A stretch of DNA of 64,000 nt. Origin: an uncultured Clostridium sp. (lineage in GTDB: Bacteria; Bacillota_I; Bacilli_A; RF39; UBA660). Position 1 is the stretch's first letter; the number at the start of each line of letters is the position of its first letter. Below, one piece after another: positions 51,947 through 60,550 of this stretch. The stretch covers positions 62,001-126,000 of the forward strand of contig CAJJPX010000001.1 in NCBI GenBank assembly GCA_905193755.1, given 5' to 3'. The translations under genes and the position numbers were made by a program. The notes below the pieces were generated by a model. That model did no database searches, had not been told where the DNA came from, and was given only the letters and a program-made list of their open reading frames with translations.

Positions 51947-53047
51947 CTATCCTATGCAATCTTTTATTTTAGAATATATAAATTCATACCCTTTTTTATT
52001 ATAATGAATTGAATCTGTACTTATATATGAACTACTCCATTTATCTAATGTTGCTTTAGAATAAACATCACAATACTTAGTATTTTCAAGTCCAGATATA
52101 CAAGAACTAATTTGTTTATTAAATGTTTCTATATTAGCATTTTTAGCATAAAGGCTTCCACTATCACGAACTGGATTAACACTAACTACATAAACTTTAT
52201 TTTTAGAGTTAACACTATTTATAAATGATTTATACTTTTCACAATATTTGCTTAAATTTCCCATGTCATTAACTCCATAATTTAAAACTATATTATAACT
52301 TTTACCATCACTTAAATAACCATTAACTGTACTTATGTGACTTACAAAATCATTATATCCCCCACCATCTTTAGCAACAACTTTATCACTAGATGGTAGT
52401 CCTGAATTATTTTTTAAACCATTAGTTCTAGAATCTCCCATAAATATGGTACCAGCTACAGTACCAACATTAGTACTACTATCATTTGTATTGTTCGTAT
52501 TATTACTATTGTTATCACCACTAGTATTTTCACTACCATTAGTACTAGAATTATTATCAGAAGAATTTCCTTTACTTTCTATTTCCTTAATTAAAGAATC
52601 TAATCTACTTTGATACCCTTTCTTTTTTTCTGTATCTTTAACTGCATTAACAGCATTCACTGCATTTGAATAATCCTCAATTTTCTTAGAAGTTTCAGCC
52701 TTAGACAACAATTCTTCAGCTCTCTTTTCATAAGAATCATCAATGGTAGAACTAGAAGTACTCAAACAATCTCTATATTCATTATTAGGATCAGAAATTG
52801 TAACAAGAACATTAACAAGAGTAGGAATCATAAACACACATATTGCAGCTATACATTTAGTTATAAAAGACTTCTTTGCTTTTGAAAGTAAATCTTCATC
52901 ACCAACTTTAATAGATTGCATAAAAGTAATCATACCAGTAAGAATAAGAATAATTGGCACAACTATTTTAATAATTAGTATTACTATATTTATAACTCTC
53001 ATAAGTTCTAACACTTCAGGTACAGAACAAATAGATTGAATTAACAC
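51947..53047 (-). CDS. Membrane-anchored SGNH hydrolase with VirB2/TrbC-like N-terminal module
   Basis: The 366-residue protein begins with GTG 53047 behind AGGGGAT. Cys7 in SICS is at the same position as in the two paralogues. Helices at 13-43 and 61-83 flank the basic loop KVGDEDLLSKAKKS. Cys94 follows outside, then the helical linker (YEKRAEELLSKAETS, RLDSLIKEIES) and a Ser/Asn spacer (160-193). Residues 198-366 are an SGNH/GDSL hydrolase: FMGDSR with Ser206, NYGVND as block III, and DSIHYN with Asp345 and His348. Such enzymes deacetylate or de-esterify cell-wall glycans or other esters; the substrate is unknown. It lies downstream of a lipoprotein gene and of the M15 paralogue. Confidence 0.78.
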   Translation of the reverse strand: MLIQSICSVPEVLELMRVINIVILIIKIVVPIILILTGMITFMQSIKVGDEDLLSKAKKSFITKCIAAICVFMIPTLVNVLVTISDPNNEYRDCLSTSSSTIDDSYEKRAEELLSKAETSKKIEDYSNAVNAVNAVKDTEKKKGYQSRLDSLIKEIESKGNSSDNNSSTNGSENTSGDNNSNNTNNTNDSSTNVGTVAGTIFMGDSRTNGLKNNSGLPSSDKVVAKDGGGYNDFVSHISTVNGYLSDGKSYNIVLNYGVNDMGNLSKYCEKYKSFINSVNSKNKVYVVSVNPVRDSGSLYAKNANIETFNKQISSCISGLENTKYCDVYSKATLDKWSSSYISTDSIHYNKKGYEFIYSKIKDCIG

Positions 53048-53058
53048 TATATCATCCC

Positions 53059-53730
53059 CTATCTCTTTTTAAAATGCATATATGCATACACACCACAACC
53101 AGCAACAACAACTAAAACTGAAATTATAGTTATTAAAGTATAATTAAAATTATCTTCATTTATAGTATTTTTTCTTAATTCATTTTTAGACATTTGAAAA
53201 ACTATATTAACATTATTTCTATTATTATCATCAATCTTCCATATATAAGTACCATTTTCTACACTATCAGCATTATTACTTATTACTTTATATTTAGTAT
53301 TAATTTTAATATTAGTTTTATCATAATAGCAACTAAAACTACCATATGCTTTTATATAATAATAATCTTTCTCGTTAAGAACAACATAATTTTCAAAACA
53401 ATTATTTATTAAGTATGACTTACTAAAATTAATATAATCATAATCATAAGAATATTCTAAATCTAAACCATTATTTATTTTATTAGATATTTTTTTATGA
53501 ACGGTACTATAATCATTAATAAAAACAAGTATATGTTGTTCTTCAAAAACTTCATATAAGTCCTCGGTTAGTTTTTCTTCTTGATTGTCATTATAATTGT
53601 TATAATCTCGTTCAGTTACATTAAATTTTATATTTTCTTTAATATTTTTTTCATCAATATCTAAATTATAATTAATTTCACAACCAGAACATAAAATAAG
53701 TATTAAGACTAATAAAATATATTTTTTCAT
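53059..53730 (-). CDS. Lipoprotein with C-terminal membrane helix
   Basis: The 223-residue protein has a lipobox (LILCSGC, Cys17) and a second anchor at the C-terminus: a helix (TLITIISVLVVVAGCGVYAYM) with a HFKKR cytoplasmic tail. The domain between is rich in Asn, Tyr and Asp. I recognise no family; a similar layout (lipid plus C-terminal helix) occurs in LppA/DUF-type Firmicutes proteins. It sits between two anchor-plus-hydrolase genes with nine and 11 bases between, so it belongs to the same operon and could be part of the same surface assembly. Confidence 0.7.
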   Translation of the reverse strand: MKKYILLVLILILCSGCEINYNLDIDEKNIKENIKFNVTERDYNNYNDNQEEKLTEDLYEVFEEQHILVFINDYSTVHKKISNKINNGLDLEYSYDYDYINFSKSYLINNCFENYVVLNEKDYYYIKAYGSFSCYYDKTNIKINTKYKVISNNADSVENGTYIWKIDDNNRNNVNIVFQMSKNELRKNTINEDNFNYTLITIISVLVVVAGCGVYAYMHFKKR

Positions 53731-53739
53731 ACTCTTCTC

Positions 53740-54780
53740 CTAACAACTAACATTACAAGAACCAAAGTGTCCACCTTCTACTTTATCAGGTTCTATATGC
53801 CATGCTTCATATGACAATCTAAATTTTAAATTATATTTAGATGCATTACTGTGTGCCCAAGTTGCAGCACTGTTGCAGTTCCATCCTCCTTTACAGGATG
53901 TTCCATCAAATGATAAATCAGCAGCAATACCAAAGTTATGTCTTGAACCACCAGGACAAGCAACCCATTTATTTCTTTCACTACATGCTCTAGTGGAATT
54001 TATCCAAAGATTATATTGATGACTGTAAGCTCTATATCCAGATGTTATTGTAATTTTATACCCATTAGCTTGAGCATCATTTAAAAAAGCTTGTAATCTT
54101 CTACTGAATTCGGGATGTGTACCAGATATACCACTCAATCTAGGAGCTTCTGCATCACTCTTAACTCTAGTGTTTGGTAAATAAAATACACCATCTCTAT
54201 ATTCAACTTTATAAACACCAGTAGCTGCTATATTATCAGCACCATATCCACCATAACTAGATCCAGCACTCTGTAATGCCTCTGCTTTAGCAGCCTCATC
54301 CATTCTAGTTTGTATAACTTTATATACGGCATCTAATCTTGCAGTGTATTTCTCTCTTTCATCATTACTTAATTTATGAACTTCACTATATGCTTGATAG
54401 TACGCAGTATAATTATTATCAGCTTCAGCCTTATCAATTAACTCACTTATTCTTTTATCATAAACACTAGCTATAGCTTCATCATTACCTAATCTCAAAC
54501 ATTCTCTATATTCATTATTAGAATCAGAAATAGTTACAAGAACATTAACAAGAGTCGGTACCATAAATACACATATCGCAGCTATACTCTTATTTAAAAA
54601 AGACTTCTTAGCTTTAGAAAGTAAATCTTCATCACCAACTTTAATTGCCTTTAAAAAATCTAACATACCAACTACAATCAACATAATTGGTACAACTATT
54701 TTAATAATTGTAATAACAATATTAACTATTCTAAGTAATGATAATACATCTCCATTATCACATATAGAAACAATACTCAT
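53740..54780 (-). CDS. Membrane-anchored M15 D,D-peptidase with VirB2/TrbC-like N-terminal module
   Basis: The start is ATG 54780, since GGAGTG is six bases upstream and it places Cys7 as in both paralogues. The 346 residues begin with helices at about 13-40 and 58-80 around the loop KVGDEDLLSKAKKS, followed by Cys94 and a helical linker (YDKRISELIDKAEAD, RLDAVYKVIQ). The C-terminal part is a VanY-like M15 peptidase: ITSGYRAYSHQYNLW, SRHNFGIAADLSF (His281 and Asp288 as zinc ligands) and SYEAWHIEP (Glu325, His328). It should cut D-Ala-D-Ala or similar cross-links in peptidoglycan. It is the first gene of the operon with the lipoprotein, SGNH protein and trmL. Confidence 0.8.
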   Translation of the reverse strand: MSIVSICDNGDVLSLLRIVNIVITIIKIVVPIMLIVVGMLDFLKAIKVGDEDLLSKAKKSFLNKSIAAICVFMVPTLVNVLVTISDSNNEYRECLRLGNDEAIASVYDKRISELIDKAEADNNYTAYYQAYSEVHKLSNDEREKYTARLDAVYKVIQTRMDEAAKAEALQSAGSSYGGYGADNIAATGVYKVEYRDGVFYLPNTRVKSDAEAPRLSGISGTHPEFSRRLQAFLNDAQANGYKITITSGYRAYSHQYNLWINSTRACSERNKWVACPGGSRHNFGIAADLSFDGTSCKGGWNCNSAATWAHSNASKYNLKFRLSYEAWHIEPDKVEGGHFGSCNVSC

Positions 54781-54846
54781 AATAATCACTCCACTATTTT
54801 TATTTTAACATAAAAGATATAAGTAATCTATACCTACATCTAATTT

Positions 54847-55221
54847 TTAATAGTTCCAAAGGCCAAGTTTTCCTTTACACGGAATTGGTTTTTCATACTT
54901 AACTATATCTTCAAGTTTCCAAGCATATGTTTCGGCATGATTACTTCTTCCATATACAATTGGGTCTATAGCTCTAAGCTCTTTATTAAAATTTTCATCA
55001 ACAAGTATACAATCAGTAAGAGTAGCTTCTCCTATAATATATCCAGGTTTTATAGAAATATCATAATCTTTAAATCTCTGCATCATATCTTTTTCAACAC
55101 TAAGACCAGCATGTATAAGTATTTTACCTCTATATTTAGTTTTCCAACTACGAAATTCATACTTTTTATATTTTTCAATTATTAATGAAGCCCAAGGCTC
55201 TTTTATTGTTAACGCTTTCAT
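54847..55221 (-). CDS. ASCH domain protein
   Basis: The start is ATG 55221 behind GAGGTGTAT. The 124-residue protein is a single ASCH domain: MKALTIKEPWASLIIEKYKK (the LxxxxPWAxLI motif), YEFRSWKTKYRGKILIHAG, IIGEATLTDC and a C-terminal GKLGLWNY. ASCH proteins have a PUA-like fold and may bind RNA; some are amidohydrolases for acetylated cytidines. The precise activity is unknown. It follows the EamA transporter gene by seven bases, with another ASCH gene upstream of that. Confidence 0.82.
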   Translation of the reverse strand: MKALTIKEPWASLIIEKYKKYEFRSWKTKYRGKILIHAGLSVEKDMMQRFKDYDISIKPGYIIGEATLTDCILVDENFNKELRAIDPIVYGRSNHAETYAWKLEDIVKYEKPIPCKGKLGLWNY

Positions 55222-55228
55222 ATACACC

Positions 55229-56086
55229 TCACATCTTTATAATAACAACACCTAATATAATAAGTATAGACGCTATAACTTTTTGTAAGAATTTACTCTT
55301 ATTATTACATACAAAATATTCATACATAGTATTTAGTATTGATGTTAATGTAAGAAGTGGTGCTATCAAAGTAACATTACCTAATTGATATGCACGAACA
55401 GATGCTATTAACATCAAACACCAAGTAAATGCAGCAAGCAAGAAATTCTTTTTATCATATCTTTTAAATTCACTAGTTAATTCTTTTATACTATGTTTAC
55501 CAACTAAAGCTATTATTATTGATGGAGTAAACACAGTAAATATTGTATATAGTGCTAAGTTAAAATAATTTGATATGTTTACGTTTATAAGCATTGCTAC
55601 CGCAAATAAGAAATTAGATATAAAACTCATTATAAAGTATTTATTAAATCTTACCTTACCTTTATCAAAAGCAAGTAATACATTCGCAAATATTATTATA
55701 ACAGAACCAATTATTTTCTTAAGTACAATTTGTTCCTTTAAGAATATAAATCCAAGTATTATTAAGAAGACAGTTGATAATTGTTTTAACATACTAAAGA
55801 CTGAAGGGTCAAGTCCATATCTCGCTTCTATATTAAGTCTATCAGTAATCGCATATATACTAACAACTATAAGTAATGTTAAGTATACACTTGTATCTGT
55901 TGGCCAAGTAAACTTAAAAAATGGTAAAAAGAATAAAGCAAAGAATGCAGTAAATATTTCAAGTAATATTGTTAATGCTCCGGCACTTTTCATATTACGA
56001 TTAGCTTTTTTAAATGCTTGAGCAAACACTACCGCAGACACTAAATACAATACTACCCAAAATTTCCAATTATTTAATATTTCCAT
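55229..56086 (-). CDS. EamA/DMT-family transporter
   Basis: The 285-residue integral membrane protein has ten predicted helices in two repeats of the drug/metabolite transporter type (VVLYLVSAVVFAQAF at the start, IASILIILGVVII at the end; KEQIVLKKIIGSVIIIFANV after the fifth helix is typical). It exports or imports small metabolites; the substrate cannot be inferred. It is sandwiched between two ASCH genes with gaps of a few bases, forming a three-gene operon. Confidence 0.82.
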   Translation of the reverse strand: MEILNNWKFWVVLYLVSAVVFAQAFKKANRNMKSAGALTILLEIFTAFFALFFLPFFKFTWPTDTSVYLTLLIVVSIYAITDRLNIEARYGLDPSVFSMLKQLSTVFLIILGFIFLKEQIVLKKIIGSVIIIFANVLLAFDKGKVRFNKYFIMSFISNFLFAVAMLINVNISNYFNLALYTIFTVFTPSIIIALVGKHSIKELTSEFKRYDKKNFLLAAFTWCLMLIASVRAYQLGNVTLIAPLLTLTSILNTMYEYFVCNNKSKFLQKVIASILIILGVVIIKM

Positions 56087-56087
56087 G

Positions 56088-56426
56088 TTATTTTATTAAC
56101 TCCACTTCTATACCAACAACACCATATTTAGATTGTTCTTCACTACTATAGTATTGTTCCATATCTTTAGGATCAGCTTCTTCATCTTCTTTATATCCCA
56201 TAGATACTTTATCAAAGTGTTTATAAAGTTCTTCAAAACTAGGGTACTTATGTAATGCTAATACTTTAACTATAATTTTTTCTCCATCACTTCTATTTTC
56301 AAAAGTAATTGCATCTCCTACACTAATCAATTGTCTTTTCTCATCATTTAGTCTTAACTCTATAGTTTTACTACCATCCTTTATTAACTTAAATGGTCCA
56401 TTATGTAATCTCATCATATGTTCCAT
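56088..56426 (-). CDS. ASCH domain protein
   Basis: The start is ATG 56426 behind GGTGATAAGT. The 112-residue protein is an ASCH domain of a second type: MRLHNGPFKLIKDGSKTIELRLND, then GDAITFENRSDGEKIIVKV and a helix-rich insert (SFEELYKHFDK, DMEQYYSSEEQSKYG) ending GVVGIEVEL. The ExRLxD pattern and YSxEEExKYG loop are characteristic of this branch. It is the first gene of the operon with the EamA transporter and the other ASCH protein. Confidence 0.85.
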   Translation of the reverse strand: MEHMMRLHNGPFKLIKDGSKTIELRLNDEKRQLISVGDAITFENRSDGEKIIVKVLALHKYPSFEELYKHFDKVSMGYKEDEEADPKDMEQYYSSEEQSKYGVVGIEVELIK

Positions 56427-56450
56427 ACTTATCACCATAAAAATTATATC

Positions 56451-56477
56451 AAAACAAAAGTACTATTTCTAGTACTT
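56451..56477 (-). terminator. Intrinsic terminator after the BspA-like gene
   Basis: AAGTACT and AGTACTT form the stem on the minus strand, followed by TTGTTTTG. Confidence 0.75.
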
Positions 56478-56478
56478 A

Positions 56479-57867
56479 TTATTTAACAGTAAATTTTAAT
56501 GTACTCGGTATACTAGTAACACTAGAATCATTAAATTTCGCTGCTGTTGCAGAATCTTTAGCATATCCAATAGTTGCCTTAGTACCAGAAAACATTTTAT
56601 TCATATCAGTAACCTTCTCAATATTAAATGAACTTAAATCTAATGTTTTAGCACTGCTTCCTTGAAACATTCTAGCCATATTAGTTACTTTACTTGTATT
56701 AAAATTTCTTAAATCTAAATTAGTTATTTTTGAAAAATAAAACATCCAGCTCATCTCAGTAACATTACTAGTATCAAAAGAATCAATGCCCTTAACTTCA
56801 GTAGCTAGAGAACTTTGAAACATTGCTGCCATATTAGTAACATTACTTGTGTCAAAATTACTCAAGTCTAAGTATTTTAAACTTGAACCTAAAAACATAG
56901 CACTCATATCAGTAACATTAGAAGTGTCAAAACTACTAAGATCTAAAGCTGAGAAATTTGCTTCTCTAAACATATGTTGCATCTCAGTTACTTTTGAAGT
57001 ATCAAACAATTCTAAACCTTTAATTGTAGCAGCTTTCGAATTCATAAACATAGTATTCATATTAGTAACATTTTTAGTATTTATTTTGCCGAGATCAATG
57101 CTTATAGCTTCACTATCTCTAAAAGTATTATAAAAAGATGTAATTGGTCTATCATTTATATATGTACATAAAACTGTATTCACAGGTTCAGTACTCGTTT
57201 TATCAGTTAAATGAACACTCCATCCATTACTTCCTAAAGATGTATAAGTATATTGCCCATTTATATAGGTACTTTCACTCTCAGAATAACAATATACAGA
57301 ATCATCCACATATTCTTCTAATTCTATTCTCCCACTAAAACTCTTATTTAAATTCTCATCTTGTGAATAAACTCTATTTAAAAATGTTATTGTTAACTCA
57401 TATACTTGAGTTACTCCAACTTCTATTTTTATATCTCTTTTAATATCCTTATTTATTTTAGTTTCAGTATATGGAACTGCTTTATAAAAACTCTTACATT
57501 CTCCATATTCTTCTTGACTATTTTCTCCATAGTTTTTATAACTCTTACATTTCATATCTAAATGTAAATCAAAATAATTAATTTGATTTATTAAATCTTT
57601 CCATACTATATTATAACTAGTATCTTTAGTACCTATATTTTCAACTATTAAAGTTTTAGTTATAGAATCTCCCGGTAAAGCATTTTCTAAGTTTAAAACA
57701 GAAGTATCTGTATATTTAAGTTTTAAGTCTCCAGTAGCTAAAACTATATCTTTAGAATTACCTTCTACTTCTAAACTAAAATATGAGTATGTAAAACCAA
57801 TTACTCCTAATATTGAAGCAATAATTGAAAAAATAATTATAGTTTTTATAGCCTTATTTTTCATCAT
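56479..57867 (-). CDS. BspA-like (DUF285) repeat surface protein with SipW-type signal
   Basis: The protein has 462 residues (or 461 if the second ATG is used). Residues 1-32 are a SipW-type leader ending YSYFS, followed by a TasA-like beta domain (LKLKYTDTSVLNLENALPGDS, NIGTKDTSYNIVW). After a linker, residues about 230-450 consist of DUF285/BspA-type leucine-rich repeats of about 24 residues, each with the form FDTSNVTxMxxMFxxS, repeated at least eight times. Such repeats mediate surface binding and are common in gut bacteria and mycoplasmas. The same unusual promoter precedes the SipW-type gene at 1-391. The two genes would respond to the same signal. Confidence 0.88.
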   Translation of the reverse strand: MMKNKAIKTIIIFSIIASILGVIGFTYSYFSLEVEGNSKDIVLATGDLKLKYTDTSVLNLENALPGDSITKTLIVENIGTKDTSYNIVWKDLINQINYFDLHLDMKCKSYKNYGENSQEEYGECKSFYKAVPYTETKINKDIKRDIKIEVGVTQVYELTITFLNRVYSQDENLNKSFSGRIELEEYVDDSVYCYSESESTYINGQYTYTSLGSNGWSVHLTDKTSTEPVNTVLCTYINDRPITSFYNTFRDSEAISIDLGKINTKNVTNMNTMFMNSKAATIKGLELFDTSKVTEMQHMFREANFSALDLSSFDTSNVTDMSAMFLGSSLKYLDLSNFDTSNVTNMAAMFQSSLATEVKGIDSFDTSNVTEMSWMFYFSKITNLDLRNFNTSKVTNMARMFQGSSAKTLDLSSFNIEKVTDMNKMFSGTKATIGYAKDSATAAKFNDSSVTSIPSTLKFTVK

Positions 57868-57880
57868 ATCTTACTTTATC

Positions 57881-57942
57881 ATTATAATATGTACCCCCCT
57901 CCCGGTCAAGCAAAAAGATGTTTGAGCGTGACTCAATCCCGA
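57881..57942 (-). promoter_or_regulatory. G-rich sigma-A promoter with conserved upstream box (second copy)
   Basis: On the minus strand TTGACC (57904-57909) and TATAAT (57881-57886) are separated by 17 bases, with GGGAGGGGGG in the spacer. The segment complementary to 57910-57940 (GATTGAGTCACG, ACATCTTTTTGC) repeats that at 436-466, with four positions of difference in the middle. Confidence 0.8.
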
Positions 57943-57954
57943 AATTTAGCGATG

Positions 57955-58030
57955 TAGTGGTAAGCTTAAAGTAAACAACTGAAAGGGTTTAAAGTAGACA
58001 ATTAATTTATTTATGTAGACAATTTTTCAT
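57955..58030. repeat. Short imperfect repeats, origin unclear
   Basis: AAAGTAAACAA, AAAGTAGACAATT and TGTAGACAATTTTT occur within 65 bases in the gap between the P-type ATPase and the BspA-like gene. They could be remnants of an insertion-sequence end or a binding-site cluster. No transposase gene is nearby. Confidence 0.3.
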
Positions 58031-58037
58031 CAAAAAG

Positions 58038-58071
58038 AAAAGTTACCTCTATTCTTTTCTAGAACTAACTT
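58038..58071 (-). terminator. Probable terminator after the P-type ATPase gene
   Basis: On the minus strand AAGTTA and TAACTT can pair across a structured 20-base loop and are followed by TTCTTTTTG. Confidence 0.45.
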
Positions 58072-58073
58072 CC

Positions 58074-59924
58074 CTATTTATTAACTCTTAATATTCTAAG
58101 TGCATTTAATATCGCTATAACTGAAACACCTACATCAGCAAATACTGCAGACCACATAGTAGCTATTCCTAAAGCAGATAATATAAGCACTGCTATCTTA
58201 ACTGTTATTGCAAAGACAATATTTTCTTTTACTATTCTCATTGTTTTACGAGATATAGAAATAGATTCACTAATCTTAGAAACTTCATCAGTCATAATAA
58301 CTACATCAGCAGCTTCAATCGCAGCATCACTTCCAAGACCACCCATTGCTACACCTATATCAGAAAGTGCTAGTACAGGAGCATCATTTATTCCATCCCC
58401 AACGAATAAAAGTTTTCCATCTTTAGATTTTTCCAACATAAGTTTTTCAACACATTTAACTTTATCTTGAGGAAGTAACTCACTATGATATTCATCTAAA
58501 TCTAACTCTTCACTAACAACTTTACTTATATCTTTTTTGTCTCCAGTAAGCATAACTAACTTTTTAACATTATTCGCTTTTAAACCTTTAACTGCTTCAT
58601 AAGAATCATCCTTTATCTTATCAGAAATAACAATATAACCAGAATATTTATCATCAACTATAACATATACGATAGTACCTATATCATCACACTTATCATA
58701 CTTGACATTCATGTCTTTCATTAATTTATCATTACCAACTAATACTTTTTTACCATCTACTTTAGCTTCTACACCTTTACCTGATATTTCTTTAGTATCT
58801 ATTACTTTCTTACTATCAATTTTCTTATGATAAGCATCTTTTAATGACATAGCTATTGGATGATTAGAAAAACTTTCAGCATAAGCAGCATACTTAAGTA
58901 AATCTTCGTCACTCATAGATATAGCATTTATCTTTTGTACTTTAAATACTCCTTCTGTTAAAGTACCAGTTTTATCACATACTACTATTTCTATATTAGA
59001 TAGTGCTTCTAAATAATTACTTCCTTTTACAAGCACTCCTACACTAGAAGAAGCACCTATACCACCAAAGAAACTAAGTGGAATTGATACAACTAATGCA
59101 CATGGACAAGACACTACCAAAAATGATAATGCTCTATATATCCAAGTATTAAATTCTTGATTTAAAATAATTGGTGGGAGTATTGCAAGTACCAAAGCTA
59201 TGCCACATACTATAGGAGTATAATATTTAGCAAACTTAGTGATAAATGCTTCTGAATTTGATTTTCTACTACTAGCATTCTCTACTAAATCAAGTATTTT
59301 ACTAACAGTAGATTCACCAAACTTCTTAGTTACTTTTACTTTTAAAACACTTTCATTGTTGATACAACCACTTAATACTTCATCACCTTTTTCTACTCTT
59401 CTAGGAACACTTTCACCAGTAAGAGCAAGTGTATTAAGCATAGAACTTCCTTCAACTATAACACCATCTAAAGGAATCTTTTCACCAGGTTTTATAAGTA
59501 TTATTTCTTCTATATTTACTTCATTTGGATCAACTTTAATATGTTTATCATTTCTAATTACATTAGCATAATCAGGTCTAATATCCATTAAACTAGCAAC
59601 TGATTTTCTACTTTTATTAACAGCATAACTTTGAAATAACTCACCTACTTGATAAAATAACATAACACTAACTGCTTCAGGCAAATTACCAATACATAAA
59701 GCACCAACAGTAGCTACTGACATTAATAAATTTTCATCAAATATTTTACCTCGTTTTATATTCTTTAATGCTTTTAATAAAATATCATAACCTATTATTA
59801 AGTAAGCTACTATAAATATAATACTATTTATATATTTAACATTTATATCAACTAATAAAGAAAATAATAAAAGTATTCCTGATACTATAATTCTATATAG
59901 TTGTTTTTTCATCTTTTTATTCAT
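58074..59924 (-). CDS. Heavy-metal P1B-type ATPase (Cd/Zn/Co efflux, CadA/ZntA-like)
   Basis: This membrane pump exports divalent heavy metals with ATP. The 616-residue protein has the CPC metal site SCPCALVV (about 271-273), the phosphorylation motif DKTGTLTEG (Asp near 316), the HP motif SNHPIAM and GDGINDAPVLA. Near the end AADVVIM and helices with SVIAILNALRILR fit the zinc/cadmium group. The N-terminal metal-binding domain usual in CadA is absent and encoded by the separate upstream gene, whose stop overlaps this start by one base. Regulation is probably by the CadC-like repressor at 60163-60525. Confidence 0.9.
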   Translation of the reverse strand: MNKKMKKQLYRIIVSGILLLFSLLVDINVKYINSIIFIVAYLIIGYDILLKALKNIKRGKIFDENLLMSVATVGALCIGNLPEAVSVMLFYQVGELFQSYAVNKSRKSVASLMDIRPDYANVIRNDKHIKVDPNEVNIEEIILIKPGEKIPLDGVIVEGSSMLNTLALTGESVPRRVEKGDEVLSGCINNESVLKVKVTKKFGESTVSKILDLVENASSRKSNSEAFITKFAKYYTPIVCGIALVLAILPPIILNQEFNTWIYRALSFLVVSCPCALVVSIPLSFFGGIGASSSVGVLVKGSNYLEALSNIEIVVCDKTGTLTEGVFKVQKINAISMSDEDLLKYAAYAESFSNHPIAMSLKDAYHKKIDSKKVIDTKEISGKGVEAKVDGKKVLVGNDKLMKDMNVKYDKCDDIGTIVYVIVDDKYSGYIVISDKIKDDSYEAVKGLKANNVKKLVMLTGDKKDISKVVSEELDLDEYHSELLPQDKVKCVEKLMLEKSKDGKLLFVGDGINDAPVLALSDIGVAMGGLGSDAAIEAADVVIMTDEVSKISESISISRKTMRIVKENIVFAITVKIAVLILSALGIATMWSAVFADVGVSVIAILNALRILRVNK

Positions 59925-60148
59925 TATAACTCCTTAATAGTTACATCTGGTTCTTCTCTCTTTATAGTCTTTTTAACTAATCTAATTGCTTCATCCACGT
60001 TTTCACTATCACAATCAAATGATAGTTTTTCAGTCATAAAACTAATACTAACATTACTAATAATATCTATTTCACTAAGAACACTTTCTAACTCATTAGC
60101 GCAATTAGCACAATCTAATCCTTCAATCTTAAACTTATAATTTTTCAT
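59924..60148 (-). CDS. Stand-alone heavy-metal-associated (HMA) domain protein
   Basis: The 74-residue protein is one HMA domain: KFKIEGLDCANCANELESVL with a metal-binding CANC loop, then ISNVSISFMTEKLSFDC and a helix. The usual motif is GMTCxxC; here it is GLDCANC, as in many cadmium ATPases. It overlaps the ATPase gene (TAATG), so the domain fused to CadA elsewhere is here a separate polypeptide that may deliver metal to the pump or act as a sensor. Confidence 0.88.
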   Translation of the reverse strand: MKNYKFKIEGLDCANCANELESVLSEIDIISNVSISFMTEKLSFDCDSENVDEAIRLVKKTIKREEPDVTIKEL

Positions 60149-60162
60149 TTATACCCATCTTT

Positions 60163-60525
60163 CTAACATCTATGTTTTATATGTTCAAGTCCAATTTCAA
60201 ATAATTTAACTATATGATCATCATCTAAAGTATAATATACTTCTTTACCACTTTTTCTACATCTTACTATTCCACTTCTTCTAAGAGTTGCTAGTTGATG
60301 AGATACAGCTGACTTTGTCATACTAAGTACATTCGCTATATCACAAACACACATTTCTCTTTCATCAAGTGCAAATAGTATTCTACATCTTGTAGTATCT
60401 CCAATTAATTTAAATAAGTCAGCAAGATTATTAAATGTATTTTCTTCTGGCATATCTTTATTAACTTCATCTACTGCATCTTGATGTATTATATTACAAT
60501 CACATATAAATTCATTCTTAGACAT
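60163..60525 (-). CDS. ArsR/SmtB-family metal-responsive repressor (CadC-like)
   Basis: The start is ATG 60525, with AAAGGAG before it. The 120-residue protein has the winged helix of the family: LFKLIGDTTRCRILFAL, MCVCDIANVLSMTKSAVSHQLATLR (recognition helix) and GKEVYYTLDDDHI. The CVC pair in the alpha-3 helix plus Cys residues near the N-terminus (CDC) form the CadC-type metal site for Cd/Pb/Zn. Metal binding would release it from the palindrome over the promoter of this operon, turning on export. It is the first gene of cadC-HMA-ATPase. Confidence 0.9.
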   Translation of the reverse strand: MSKNEFICDCNIIHQDAVDEVNKDMPEENTFNNLADLFKLIGDTTRCRILFALDEREMCVCDIANVLSMTKSAVSHQLATLRRSGIVRCRKSGKEVYYTLDDDHIVKLFEIGLEHIKHRC

Positions 60526-60550
60526 ACATACTCCTTTAGTTGAATATTCT

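Noticed and set aside
55575..56021. 148-residue plus-strand frame inside the EamA gene
   Set aside because: It is an antisense shadow of a transporter with ten helices; no ribosome site or promoter was seen.
59239..59571. 110-residue plus-strand frame inside the P-type ATPase gene
   Set aside because: Antisense to conserved ATPase motifs, with no start signals.
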